This document shows positions 10,111 to 22,120 of a stretch of DNA of 64,000 nucleotides, one piece after another. A program made the position numbers and the translations under genes. Where the stretch lies: the NCBI GenBank assembly GCA_963556195.1, contig OY744528.1, positions 57,936,082 through 58,000,081 on the forward strand. The letters run 5' to 3'. Position 1 is the first letter of the stretch, and each line of letters starts with the position of its first letter. Source of the DNA: Sepiola atlantica. Lineage: Eukaryota > Mollusca > Cephalopoda > Sepiida > Sepiolidae. Below the pieces are notes generated by a model. The model searched no databases and was not told the origin of the DNA. It saw only the letters and a program-made list of their open reading frames with translations.

Positions 10111-10975
10111 TAGAATCTCATGTTTATTTAGGAGAGGGGGGGGATTGAGCTGAGGATTTTTATCTACAATAATAATAATAATAATAATACTTATAATTTC
10201 TTATATAGTAAAAGAATCTATTTAACTTTTACAAAGAAAACAATTCAAACTTTAACATAATATCAAAATATATATTTAAATATACAACAAAAATGAATAA
10301 AAACATGTTAGTAATTAATTTTTAATTCATAAAGCACATTATAAATTTCTTTAAAATAGTTAAAAAAACAACGCACTTACATTTTTAAGTTGGCGGCAAA
10401 TTTGAACTTCCTTTCATGTAGTCTGAAAGCAGTGTATTTGTGCCTTGTTAATGGAAGGAAAATGAACTGCCAAGCAGTTCCAATAATATTAATAACCAAG
10501 AATCTATTTTATTATTAGTCTTTAATTTTATTGCCTTCTATCTATTTTTTTTACAACCAGTTAACAGACACTGTAACTCAAAATCAAACAACTAATTCAT
10601 TTATATCGAATTCAACTCAAAACCTTTGAAGATATTCTAAGTTTTGTTTTCACACTTTTTGGCCACCACTTGTCAGGCTTGCAAATGCTGAAGGACGGGA
10701 CAAAAGCCCACATTTCATTTTTTTTACACAAGTAAAATAAATTTACATTGTATTTTTGATGGTATTATGATGTATAGATTTTAATTTTACTGATAGTTTA
10801 AAAACAATAAATATTTATCATTTTAACACTAGTACCAGCAATGGAAAAGTAAGTTAACATTTTTTTCAAAACAATCGTTTTTGTAATCGGAAATTATGCT
10901 AAAATTTTTGCCGATACCGATTGCAATACCCCCAAAAATTCTGATTTTTCTGATTCCCGATTCCAACACTAATGC
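10111..10975. other. No gene seen; AT-rich
   Basis: AT-rich sequence with a short (AAT)n at 10170-10190. No coding block or inverted repeat recognised. Confidence 0.6.
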
Positions 10976-10982
10976 ATATATA

Positions 10983-11027
<45 letters not shown>

Positions 11028-11140
11028 TTATTAGAATTTGGGATATTCGGACTACTGTTCTCATCTTGGGTGTTTTTATCACACCGTTTCGGCCGATGTA
11101 ACCTCCGACCTTCTTCAGGTGTACCTTGTCGAACTCGGGA
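10976..11140 (-). mobile_element. Penelope-like tail with hammerhead-like core, ending in (TA)n
   Basis: On the minus strand CTGAAGA is followed by an extra A, a GGTC/GGCC stem and then GAAAC (core about 11118-11086). CAC before the core and GTG after it can form helix I. The base pair after GAAA is changed (CGGT rather than CGTT), so cleavage is doubtful. About 60 bp further comes a (TA)n tract (10986-11025), as in the other Penelope tails here. Confidence 0.6.
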
Positions 11141-11168
11141 ATCTTTCTGTCGAACTCGGGAATCCTTT
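11118..11168. repeat. 21-bp tandem duplication
   Basis: TGTCGAACTCGGGAATC occurs twice in tandem, 21 bp apart, inside the Penelope/SINE relic. Confidence 0.7.
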
Positions 11169-11244
11169 ATTAAATCCATGGGGGTAGCATGCTCCTGTTC
11201 CATGATTGGGAAGAAGTCTTCAGTAATTCGCAATTTTACGTATC

Positions 11245-11315
11245 GTCCGCACTGAGGATTGAACCTTCAACCTTCAGATGACTGTCACTGAATTTTACAT
11301 CCACTGCGCCATGGG
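11245..11315 (-). mobile_element. tRNA-derived SINE head or tRNA pseudogene
   Basis: The minus strand holds a pol III box A (TGGCGCAGTGGATG, 11312-11299) and box B (GGTTCAATCC, 11265-11256) about 47 bp apart, the spacing of tRNA genes. A TCAG/CTGA anticodon-type stem lies between them. The acceptor stem does not close, so this is a tRNA-like relic, probably a SINE promoter. Confidence 0.6.
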
Positions 11316-11339
11316 TTTTTGATGTTTTGGTATATTATA

Positions 11340-14300
11340 TACCTTCTTCAGATATGCAAAAGACAAAGATGTTTTTACATCAGAGAAAGTGTTATAAATA
11401 AGGAAAGACAATAGACAGAAGAATGAATAAAGTTATTCACACATGAAAAGGTTTTCTACTAGTTTTGTATCTTTACACCCACAGTGTGCGCATCTTCCCA
11501 CCTATTCATGGAAGGAATAGCTCTGACCACCCCAGTTGATATGATGGTGTTGAGTTGGTGACGATGATCATCTTATGATGTGTAACCTGTGATTAACAAT
11601 AGTTCACAGAGTCATGGTAGCTGTTGTTTCTTCTTTTCGGGTGTAGACTGTTGTTTGGGTGAGTTGGAAGTGTGATACGCTGGAAAATATTAGCTAGGAA
11701 GTAGATAAGTGAATGACAATAAAAAGACTGGCAGATCTATTGTACTCCCCAGGTGAATGACGCCATCGCAATTAGGAGTTAGCTTTCTGGATGGCCAGAT
11801 AATGATGGAGAGAATGAGCTGGGGAACAGGCGGATGTAACCAATTCCGGTGGCAAGCTGAGAGTAACTGCGAAAAAGACCAGACATTTAGGATTTTCAGT
11901 CAAAGGTAGATAAATTTGAGGAACATAAGACGGTCCAAGGAGATGGCCGAGAGAATCCAAGAGTCAATGACAGGAGAAGGATCTAAGTGTCAGACAAAGA
12001 AGTTGTCACTGGGGACGACATGATCGAGCAACGATCAACAGACAGCATTTGGATCCCTAGCTCATATCCCCAACAACACACATACACGTGTTTAACAAGT
12101 CAAGTTTACACAATGTATATATCTGTGTCTGTTGCTTTATTTTGTACCGACTGCACTATAGTTGACATGACCAGGCTAACAAGATGAAGAAGAAGAAACC
12201 CACAGCACTAACATTGGGGTGGTTAGATGGTCGGGTGCGGGTACGGTTCCAGAAACAGAAATTTAATTAGGTAACAACAATGTTGATAACATAGCAGGTC
12301 TATTTAGGGTAGAGAAAATAATTGCCATAACAGTCTAAAAAAATGTTTTGTAATATCATATGGTGAGTTTAGTAAATATTGAAATAGAACTCTGGAGGAC
12401 TACTAGAAAACAGACATCCATCTCTCTCTATCTTCTTATGCCATCTATCCTATTGGTTGTGAAATGAGTTAGTATTTTTCAGAAGAAAAACGATTAGGAA
12501 TGGTTAAGTGGAAGATTTGGTAATCCATAATTGGCCAAAGATATGAGATGCCTCTCTGTCAACTAGAACTGGAACTTTAACTAATTGACTGACTCTTATC
12601 AAAGCTCAATTGACATAATTAATCTTTTCTTTTCAATTGTTCTTTTGCTCACTCCAATGAAAACTAAACTTCTGTTAGGATAAAGATGCCATAAAATTAT
12701 TTTATCAGACATCCAGAACCCATCTTTATCATTTTTTCTTTCTCAACTAATTCTTCTCAACTCAATTCTTATTTTGAGAGGGAATTCAAACATATTTCTG
12801 TCTGTCATAACCATATGCCCCTCTAGGGGCCACACAGATGAAATATCAACTGTATAGACAATGGAATTTAGGCACAGTGGGGAAACTGCCTCTCCCTCAG
12901 CTCCATTTTTGATTAACTGTAAGTAACTTCCATTTTACTAACTCTGGTGGTGGGGTCCTGCCTTGTAAACCCATCAATCATTGTCAACCAGCCAAACTCA
13001 GAATTCAAAAGAGGGAGGAATGGAGGCCATAGAAAAACAAACCAAGCTTAAGGAATTCTTTATTTCTTTTTATTGTCTTTCTCTTTAATGTTTGAGTCAA
13101 ATGCTTTGTTGATCCGGACAGTTGCCCTATTACACTTTCCAATATTTGTCACCCTTTTCCACACACACACACACAGTTTGAATTACTACTAGACACTATC
13201 CTTGAGTGTCTTCGGTCTCTCTGTACAAGGGTTGTTTCAGGATAACCTGATATGAGGATACTTCTACAAGTAAACCCTGACCAAATATTCAAAATAACAT
13301 AACATATTTCGAAGCCCAAATAAGATCTCCATCAACATGGCTATACACTGGCTCATACGAAGAATGGTGCGCCTTTTCCAAGTAATGTTACCTCAAGTTG
13401 TTACACTACATGAATTCTTGTCCTGGAATTTGGTAAAACCAAGAGACCACAAGCAAGATATACTATAACATAGTTCACGGGTCAATTGGGGAGAGGAAAA
13501 TTAATGTTCTTAAATTCTTTACTAACTCAACGTTTGACAGGTAAAGGAGAACATTAATGGAATATTTGAATATCTATGTATCTCATATAGAGATCAAATG
13601 TTAGGCCCAGGAAGGGGTCCCGTGATTTCTGAGAACTTCGACTGAAGTAAAATGAAACATATGTATACTAGAAAAATATGACTAGTTGGTTCACTCACTG
13701 AGCTCAGATTAGATTGTTTGAATCAAGAAAAAGTGAGTTTGCAAAGGCAATTAAATTTTTAAAAATTAAGACAAAATCCAAAATTAGTCTCTTTCTGTTT
13801 TCTAATTCTCTTTTTCTCTCTTTTTTTCGCTCCAGCTACAGATTAAATAGTAATACTACTATTGGTGATATTTCCTTTTTTTAAAGTTTTATAATTATAT
13901 AATTCTAATTACCTTTGATTGTTAATAAACAGAGAGAGGGGGAGAGAGACTGTGTGTGTGTGTGCGTAAATTTCAAAGATATAAAAGAGAATTTTTATAA
14001 ATATATTTTCAATTGTATCATGAAAAAGTTCCTAATACAATAAATTTATGCTCAATATTAGGAATAGAGCATTATTATAGTTAAAAGAGAGTGAAGATAA
14101 TCAGATAATTATAGTTACATATTTATTTTCAAAATTTCTCAATATTCAACAAAAAACAGAAGTTAATCCATATGAGTCCTTTACTACTTGCTCTTTGCTT
14201 ACAACACAACTGCTGTTTTGCAAACGCATAAGAAAAAAATTATGCAATTTCCAAACATTTTAGTCTTTTCCACAATCCTAACTGTTCATTATTATCAACT

Positions 14301-14575
14301 TTCGAATTATAACGTTTTATAATTACCATTCAAAAAGACGTTATCTTCCCTAAAAAAAAAAATGAATCTAATAATTTTTATTATTTTCCCAAAAATGTTT
14401 GAAACTGACTCTTTCTTTCCAAAGTTAGCTTAATCCTTCTGATGAGAAGAATATTTTTCTTTTAAAAACCCTGTATTTAAAGAACTCATATGGATTCACT
14501 TCTGGTTTTTGTTGAATATTGGTAAATTTTCAAAATAGATCTGTAACTATATGTATTTAATTATTTTCACTCTCT
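11340..14575. other. No gene recognised (3.2 kb)
   Basis: No convincing ORF, exon or element was found. Short frames (for example 11772-11960 minus and 11987-12187 plus) lack recognisable motifs. Small simple repeats occur: (CA)n near 13160 and GA/GT-rich runs at 13930-13970. An early exon of the gene whose last exons start at 16957 could lie here but was not identified. Confidence 0.5.
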
Positions 14576-15270
<695 letters not shown>

Positions 15271-15461
15271 TTTAATATATTTACATAACATCTTGTAATA
15301 ATACAACTTTAATATATATGTATATTTTATCTTGCAATACATAGACCTTTACTGTCTATAGTTTTTTCTTGTATAATATATTCATCTTTAAAATATAAAC
15401 AATTCTGAATAGTTTGTAAAAGTGTGTTCATTTTAGTAAATTGTTTCTTAACTAGCCAGAG

Positions 15462-16332
15462 GAGTAATGGCTTAGAATTAAAGTTGAATTGAAGTAATGG
15501 CTTAGAATTAAAGTTGAATTGAAGTAATGGCTTAGAATTAAAGTTGAATTGAAGTAATGGCTTAGAATTAAAGTTGAATTGAAGTAATGGCTTAGAATTA
15601 AAGTTGAATTGAAGTAATGGCTTAGAATTAAAGTTGAATTGAAGTAATGGCTTAGAATTAAAGTTGAATTGAAGTAATGGCTTAGAATTAAAGTTGAATT
15701 GAAGTAATGGCTTAGAATTAAAGTTGAATTGAAGTAATGGCTTAGAATTAAAGTTGAATTGAAGTAATGGCTTAGAATTAAAGTTGAATTGAAGTAATGG
15801 CTTAGAATTAAAGTTGAATTGAAGTAATGGCTTAGAATTAAAGTTGAATTGAAGTAATGGCTTAGAATTAAAGTTGAATTGAAGTAATGGCTTAGAATTA
15901 AAGTTGAATTGAAGTAATGGCTTAGAATTAAAGTTGAATTGAAGTAATGGCTTAGAATTAAAGTTGAATTGAAGTAATGGCTTAGAATTAAAGTTGAATT
16001 GAAGTAATGGCTTAGAATTAAAGTTGAATTGAAGTAATGGCTTAGAATTAAAGTTGAATTGAAGTAATGGCTTAGAATTAAAGTTGAATTGAAGTAATGG
16101 CTTAGAATTAAAGTTGAATTGAAGTAATGGCTTAGAATTAAAGTTGAATTGAAGTAATGGCTTAGAATTAAAGTTGAATTGAAGTAATGGCTTAGAATTA
16201 AAGTTGAATTGAAGTAATGGCTTAGAATTAAAGTTGAATTGAAGTAATGGCTTAGAATTAAAGTTGAATTGAAGTAATGGCTTAGAATTAAAGTTGAATT
16301 GAAGTAATGGCTTAGAATTAAAGTTGAATTGA
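15462..16332. repeat. Satellite: 30-bp unit, about 29 identical copies
   Basis: The unit is GAAGTAATGGCTTAGAATTA plus AAGTTGAATT, repeated about 29 times over 870 bp with no visible base difference between copies. Such uniformity implies very recent expansion or strong homogenisation; assembly of a longer array into this length is also possible. All three plus frames hit a stop in every unit. One minus frame stays open throughout as a 10-residue repeat (NSTLILSHYF) but has no Met, so it is not called as a gene. Confidence 0.98.
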
Positions 16333-16519
16333 AATCTTCTAAAGTTACTCCTTTGATGAATGTTGGTTAAACAAAAAAATCTTTAAAGGTGACATTTGAA
16401 ATGAAACCCAGGTTTTATCAGATATTTAAAGATTTTCTACCCATCAACATTTATATACTTTTGTCTTGAATAGTTTTGTGCAGTATATATACCTTTTATA
16501 TGTTTGTCTTGCAATATAT

Positions 16520-16790
16520 ACACTCTGGTACTTACCTGGCACAGTCTGACAGTGGCTTTGTTGCTGTCGGACTGAGGTATGGTTCTATCCAGTCTTATGG
16601 GGTCTGCCCTCTCTGAACAGGGGTTATTTTATTGCCAATCGTCTGAGGGGATCCTACCGGAGAATGCTGACCGGGCTGCCCGGGCATTTTTTGTAGGCTA
16701 AAGTGCGCTTCACTTAGTGCACTGACTTTTCAAAATCTCACCTGACCTTGTGCTTAATCTCCTGCAGAGTAGGTAAATAAATATACACCC
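16520..16790 (+). mobile_element. Probable tRNA-related SINE
   Basis: A box A-like TGGCACAGTCTG (16537) and box B-like GGTTCTATCC (16581) lie 44 bp apart. A 13-bp imperfect hairpin (CAGTCTGACAGTGGC with GTTGCTGTCGGACTG) sits between them. The GC-rich body (16600-16700) contains GACCGGGCTGCCCGGGC, and the unit ends near a TAAATAAATA tail. This looks like a pol III SINE. The family is not recognised. Confidence 0.55.
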
Positions 16791-16956
16791 TTAGTATTTT
16801 CTATTGTAATATATTGACATGGTGTCATATAATACATAAATATTTGTTAGTTTTAAACTGCTGTATTATTTGCTTTCTTTTTATAAAGTAGTATTGCTTT
16901 TGAAATAGTTGTCACATTTATTTCTGATTAAAATTGAATTTCTATTTTTCTTCTAG

Positions 16957-17031
16957 ATAATTTATTCGGCACATTCTATGAAAAGTTTGAAGAATTGGAA
17001 AATGTGAACAAAATGTGTTACTTTGAAGAAG
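16957..17031 (+). CDS. Internal coding exon of an unnamed host gene
   Basis: A pyrimidine-rich tract ending TTCTTCTAG precedes the exon. Its 75 nt read DNLFGTFYEKFEEL...CYFEEG if entered in phase 1, and the other two frames have early stops. It leaves in phase 1 at a weak GTTATT donor. Two further blocks with the same phase (23225-23365 and 26692-26855) give one continuous frame. The composition is acidic and polar, unlike any nearby transposon. The earlier exons were not found in the window. The function is unknown. Confidence 0.6.
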
Positions 17032-17104
17032 GTTATTATTTTCTTTTAGATTCAATGTTGATTTTTGCTGTTTTTGCTTTATGAAATGAAAAAAAATGTC
17101 TATT

Positions 17105-17361
17105 ACTTCTGAAGAAGACGTATTACGTCGAAAATATTTAAGTTTTAAAATAAATTAAAATTTATTTAAAAATATTTCTGTTTGTTTTGATGGAAATGTT
17201 TCTTATAATTTCTAAAATAATCATCCTTTTTGAAATATTTATTTTTAAAGAATTTAAAGTTCATATTCGAATATTGAAAATTCGTTTCCTTATAAATTAC
17301 TAACGAAACAAATGCAGCTTATTTGCCTGTTTATGTTTTAACTTCTAATATTTTTACTTTG

Positions 17362-17366
<5 letters not shown>
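17105..17366 (+). mobile_element. Penelope-like tail with hammerhead-like core, ending in (TA)n
   Basis: CTGAAGA (17109-17115), an extra A, a perfect GACGT/ACGTC stem and GAAA (17130-17133). ACTT just before and AAGT just after can form helix I, and AATATT can form the short helix III. The unit then runs AT-rich to a (TA)n tract at 17367-17394. It lies in the intron 75 bp after the exon. Confidence 0.6.
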
Positions 17367-17394
<28 letters not shown>

Positions 17395-17398
<4 letters not shown>

Positions 17399-17780
17399 AT
17401 GGCTACCGGTCTTGGATATGACCTTAAAAGACATCCAGTGCTGAGGCCTCATTTTGGGAGCTGTGAGGAATGTGGAGTTGCCTCTTAGTTTTGATTGCTC
17501 TCAGGTCCACTCTGGCCCGGAGTGATAGAACCTACTGGTACTACCAAATCAGGCTGTCTGAAGTTATTGACTTCCTGAATCAAAATGTACCAAACATTGA
17601 TGTTTTATTGTTTTTTTTTGCAAAACTCAATCATGTTCTGCAAAATCCAAAACAAAAACAATTTCCCTCCCCGTCTCTTCTCTCTTTCCCCCTCTCCTCC
17701 TCTCTTTCCCTTCCCTCCTTTCACTCAACCAAACACCATGAAATATTTAAACATATAAAGAACTTGAAACAAAAACTTTA
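17395..17780. other. No gene recognised
   Basis: A more balanced-GC stretch (17395-17580) followed by a CT-rich run (17660-17720). The plus-strand frame at 17470-17781 has no recognisable domain and is low-complexity in its second half. Confidence 0.5.
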
Positions 17781-17935
17781 ACCAAATTGACCGGATTCAG
17801 CATTAAATAACCTTAAAAGAGTTGATATGCCATAAAACAAAACATCCAAATTTTACCAAAATGACCTGATTCGGCATTAAATAACCCGAAAAGAGTTGAT
17901 ATGTCGTAAAACAAAACAACCAAACCAAACCAAAC
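17778..17935. repeat. Two-copy tandem repeat, about 73 bp
   Basis: ACCAAAATGACC(T/G)GATTC...AAAAGAGTTGATATG..AAAACAAAAC appears twice in tandem with few changes. Confidence 0.75.
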
Positions 17936-18179
17936 TAATAATGGCTATTTTAAAAAGAGCTCTTTGACATTTTACTCCAATATTTTCTGCTGATACTTTT
18001 ATAGAATATTGTATTCAATCCTAGTCATCAATAGCTAGACATGGGAATTGGGATATGATTTTAAAATTTGAAGATTTACAAAGATAAATGACTAAACTAG
18101 TTTTATTAGTATCACTAAATGTGACGAAGTGAAAAATATTAGGAAGTTTGTTCAAGTAAAAATATTAAATAGAAATATT

Positions 18180-19040
18180 AAAATGCAACTTGACTCAGGC
18201 TCTGATTAGTCAATTATAAATCTACAGACAAGAAAATTGGAAAGCCAACTTTATTGAGGACTAATAAAGTAGCCAAAAGCGTCATTGGAGAACAAATCAA
18301 ATTTGAGGGCGAACTAATAACTACGGTTACACTACAAGGAAAAACTTTAAAATTGAAAATGTTTGATTCAAGTAACAGTCTAGCACAGATTGGATGGAAA
18401 AGTTCCAATTATGAGATAAGCCTATAAATTCTTTCCGCAAAAGTATAAAAGCCTTAAATGCTGCAACAGAAAAGTTCAAAAAAGAACTGAAAAGCTATTC
18501 GGAAGAATTAAACGAAAATTGTTCAGAAGTTTTTCTTAGAGATAAAAAATGACTGACAAAGCTGAATTTAAAATATATATTTAACCAGTTTCTAAAAAAA
18601 AAATGTTCCATTCGCGTCATTAGATAAGATTGACGAGAAAGTGAATAAATTAAAAAAAGTGGATGTAGCAAGTAAGTGGTTTTCGCCTACAGTCTACGAA
18701 AAGAAAATGAAATCAAAATGCCTTAGTTGAATCATGGACAAAGATATTAAAAGATAAGACTCAGTGCAAGCGAATATGTTAAAAAATATGCCAGCTTTGG
18801 CAAATGTATCAGCCTGACAAAGTTCTCTTAATTTTGCGAAGTGTTACAACGTGTTTACTCAAAACATACAAGATTTGCGAGTGTCTCTTATGAGATATTT
18901 AAGAAAAGATATTTAAGAAAAGAGAAAAATGGAAAAGATTGGATCCGGATGATAGAATGCCAAAAGGCGTTTGATATAAAAAAAATCACATCAAGAAGAA
19001 ACCATAAATTACAGACTACATTAAAATAACACCAGAAAAG
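18180..19040 (+). pseudogene. Ty3/gypsy pol relic (protease, start of RT, and RT-RNase H junction)
   Basis: Several frames of the plus strand read like one gypsy polyprotein. A protease start (LDSGSD) comes first, followed by a block with PFASLDKIDE and KKVDVASKW, typical of the approach to gypsy RT. At 18841-18980 come TQNIQDLRVSL and a KEKNGKDWIRMIECQKAFD segment like the RT-RNase H tether. There are many stops and frameshifts, and most of the RT core is deleted. It lies inside an intron in gene orientation. Confidence 0.65.
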
Positions 19041-19960
19041 AAAATGGTATTGACTCCATATGGTAGACCCTATTTCGCATGTAGATGGACAGTTATGGTG
19101 ACAGTCATTGGTGGCAGTCATAGCAACAGTATCAGACACAGACTTCTCTAACACTATTTCTGTACTTCTGTAAATACACTCTAGTAAATATACCATCGTG
19201 TTGTCTAAATTATTATCGGGCCTTCAAGGTCACAACAAATATTTAGGAAAATTTTATCTGTATTTTCATATATGGATTTGTTTTCTTTTAGAGTTGACAT
19301 GAGATTAATGATAAAAACAAGAGATGACCAAAGAGGGAAAAATAAATCTGTTTCAAAGTGTAGCATCTGTGCCAGTATTTGCTTCTGTCCCTCTGATGCT
19401 TCTGAAAAGTGGATGTTAATCAAACAGGGGAATTTTTAAATGACCCTAACAGTTTAAAGATGCTGCCCCTCCCCCCATAACGCACTAAACTGACCCTGTA
19501 TCATATTCTACTTGAGTATGTTTGTAAGGGAGAAAAATGGGGGGGGGGTTATAATATCAATAGTGTACGGTATATTTTGAAATTTTGGAACAAATTTCAA
19601 TCAACTAAAATTTATGTTGTAATGGAAAAGTGAGCGTACATTTTACTTATGAGGTAAATGTTCGATTATATGGTATGTTTGGTATGAAATTCTTCTGCTG
19701 ATCTATGACAGTGGTTCGTAAAACTATGGATCTTATTAAAACCAAATACTTTTTAATTTAAACATCTTTTTTACTGCTTTTGTTTTACATAAAAAAATTG
19801 GTATCTTATCAATAATTATTAGCACAGAGTTTGTGGTTAATTTAAGTTCTGTCAAGAGTTCACATGATGCTAATTTTCTTAGAAAAGGTATAAATTCACC
19901 CCCTTCTCCTTGAGCTATGGGTGAAATAATAGATGAAGGTCTGATTTGGTTTGTCTGTTT
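19041..19960. other. Intronic, no gene seen
   Basis: AT-rich with C and G homopolymers at 19469 and 19540. A minus-strand frame at 18888-19196 is not convincing. 19060-19210 may be LTR sequence of the gypsy relic but has no clear partner. Confidence 0.5.
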
Positions 19961-20955
19961 CAGGGCTTTACGCGCTCCACTACTTTTGGAGCTGCTCCCG
20001 CTTCTGCTCCAATGCCCCAAATTGGAGTGGGCCCATCTCACGCTTCCCATTTTCAAAAAGGAGCTGCTCCAGCTCAAACTCCTATAAAAAAAGGAGCAGC
20101 TCTTTTTCAACGCTCCATAATGAAAATGCACCTTCTTTCATAAACGTTCTAATTTGCCAATTGCAAAGGATCTTGTTAATATGGGTGGGGATGTCACTTT
20201 AAATGTAAGACTGTTAGATGATATTTGAAAAAATCTTGCTAATATTTTGAGATGTGCTAAGGGTTATAGGAGAACATGTCGGACGAAGCATAGGTTTATA
20301 CGTAAATTTTCGTTTCCTGAGGTATAAAATAGAAATAGAAAAATCTCTGAATTATTTTAAAACAATTTTAATTTTCATTATATTAACAATCTATTTTTTC
20401 AGGAGAGGAAAATTTGACCCGATATTTTTTCTATTTATTTTGGAAGGGAATTTAGATTTGTTTTAAATAAATAAAGTTTTACTTTTAAACATCATTGGGG
20501 ATTATTTTCTTTTTAAAGAAAACATTTCTCTGGGCGAGGAGAGACAGCCAGAGCAACATTAATCGTCGTGTTGTTGTTTAATATTTGTTTGTTTTACGAA
20601 CGTAACTATATTGTATAATGTATATTATTATTTACTATTTTTTTTTCAATAGTACAATTTGTGGAGAAAAAAAAACTATGAAGTTTAGTTTTTAAAGATT
20701 GAATAAAAAAATGTTTTTCATAAGTTGGCCAAAAAATATCAATAAATTGTCAATAAACAATTCAGAGATCCATTTAATGTCTTAAAATTTCATACAAAAT
20801 ATCTGGCCTAGACCTTGGGAGTTGAAAAAATATCGGGTCAAAAAATTAACTGGAGCAAGTTTTCCTAGGTTGGGTAAACACATTTATTAAAAAATAAAAA
20901 ATTTGAATAAAAAAGGTGAAAACGTCTATATTTTAAATCTTTAACAAAAACAAAC

Positions 20956-21023
20956 TGTTTACAATTTTAACATTCGATAATAGATTAAAAAATATATTAT
21001 CGAATATTAAAATTGTAAACAGG
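20956..21023. repeat. Perfect hairpin, 26-bp arms, inside the hAT element
   Basis: CTGTTTACAATTTTAACATT at about 20957 is mirrored at 21004-21023, with only about 15 bp between the arms. Confidence 0.85.
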
Positions 21024-21339
21024 TATCTAATCTACTTTCGGTTCTAAAAAAACAACAAATTAGTCAGAAAGTCTAATTATTTGCTTTTTTAAATTAAAAT
21101 TTAAGACATTTTCTTTAATTTAATTAAGTTTAAACATTTACACATAACTAGAAAAATTAATGTTATTTTTTTTATTTACATGAAGGAGGGCTTTAAAGAA
21201 TACCATTTGAAAAGTCTATATTTAAAGAAGTTACAATTTATAATATAAAACTTTATCTTAATGCACTCTCATTATTAAAAATTGGTTACACGTTATTTCC
21301 TATGCTATCTGGTCCGGAAGTGGTTGATCATTTTATGTT

Positions 21340-21470
21340 AAATTTATATAGGAAAGTGATCCCCCACACTAAAGTCTAAAATATTGTTTTTTTTATTCCT
21401 TTTTTGTGGATATTTTCCCAGGCTGTTTATATGTATTCGCCTAAAAAAGTAGAATCTCATTTTTATTTTT
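21340..21470. mobile_element. Fragment of the MITE family seen at 9703-10110
   Basis: Shares GTGATCCC.CAC.CTAAA, a CAGG.TGTT block, and the terminal CCTAAAAAAGTAGAATCTCAT-like end with the 9.7-kb copy. It is nested in the hAT element. Confidence 0.6.
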
Positions 21471-21993
21471 CGCTAAAGTTAAAATACGATGGATTAAACT
21501 AAATGATCCAGTAATACCAAGTTATCTTATTAAAAACAATTTTAGAACAAATAAGAGAAATGCATTTTTTTAGAAAGTCTCGGTTTTATCGTAAAGAAGA
21601 ACACACCACAAAATAATATGAATTTATAAAAAATCAGTTGAAAATATTTTACGGCGTCGAAAGTATAAACTTTACCAATATACAGATAGGCATTTAAAAG
21701 ATGTTGATAGATGTATTGTAAAATTTTAGTTAACTTACAGTTTTGGGGCGAAAAAATATTTTCGTCGGTGTAGCAGGAGAGGAGACACTTACTACACTTT
21801 AAACAGCAGACAAAAACACAGTTCTATTTTCAAGAGTTATAGTGATATGTGGTATTATTTCGTTGGGGTGGGGAATAATATATAATGGGTAGGGGTCAAA
21901 TGGCTTCAAAACAGATGTATTTAATTAATTGTTATAAAAACAAACATTTCTTTAGTTATTATTACCCGTAAAGATTTTTTTAATACCTTTCTT

Positions 21994-21997
<4 letters not shown>

Positions 21998-22058
<61 letters not shown>

Positions 22059-22074
22059 AATAGTAATAGTAATA

Positions 22075-22119
<45 letters not shown>

Positions 22120-22120
22120 G
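21998..22120. repeat. (AAT)n microsatellite with AGT variants
   Basis: About 120 bp of AAT repeats with some AAAAT and AGT interruptions. Confidence 0.97.

Noticed and set aside
11245..11315. Functional tRNA gene
   Set aside because: Boxes A and B are good but the acceptor stem does not close and it is embedded in transposon relics.
15462..16332. CRISPR-like array
   Set aside because: The 30-bp units are directly contiguous with no spacers; the DNA is eukaryotic. It is a tandem satellite.
16533..16545. U1 snRNA gene
   Set aside because: Only the first 11 bases fit. Stem-loop I and the Sm site of U1 are absent, and A/B boxes suggest a SINE.
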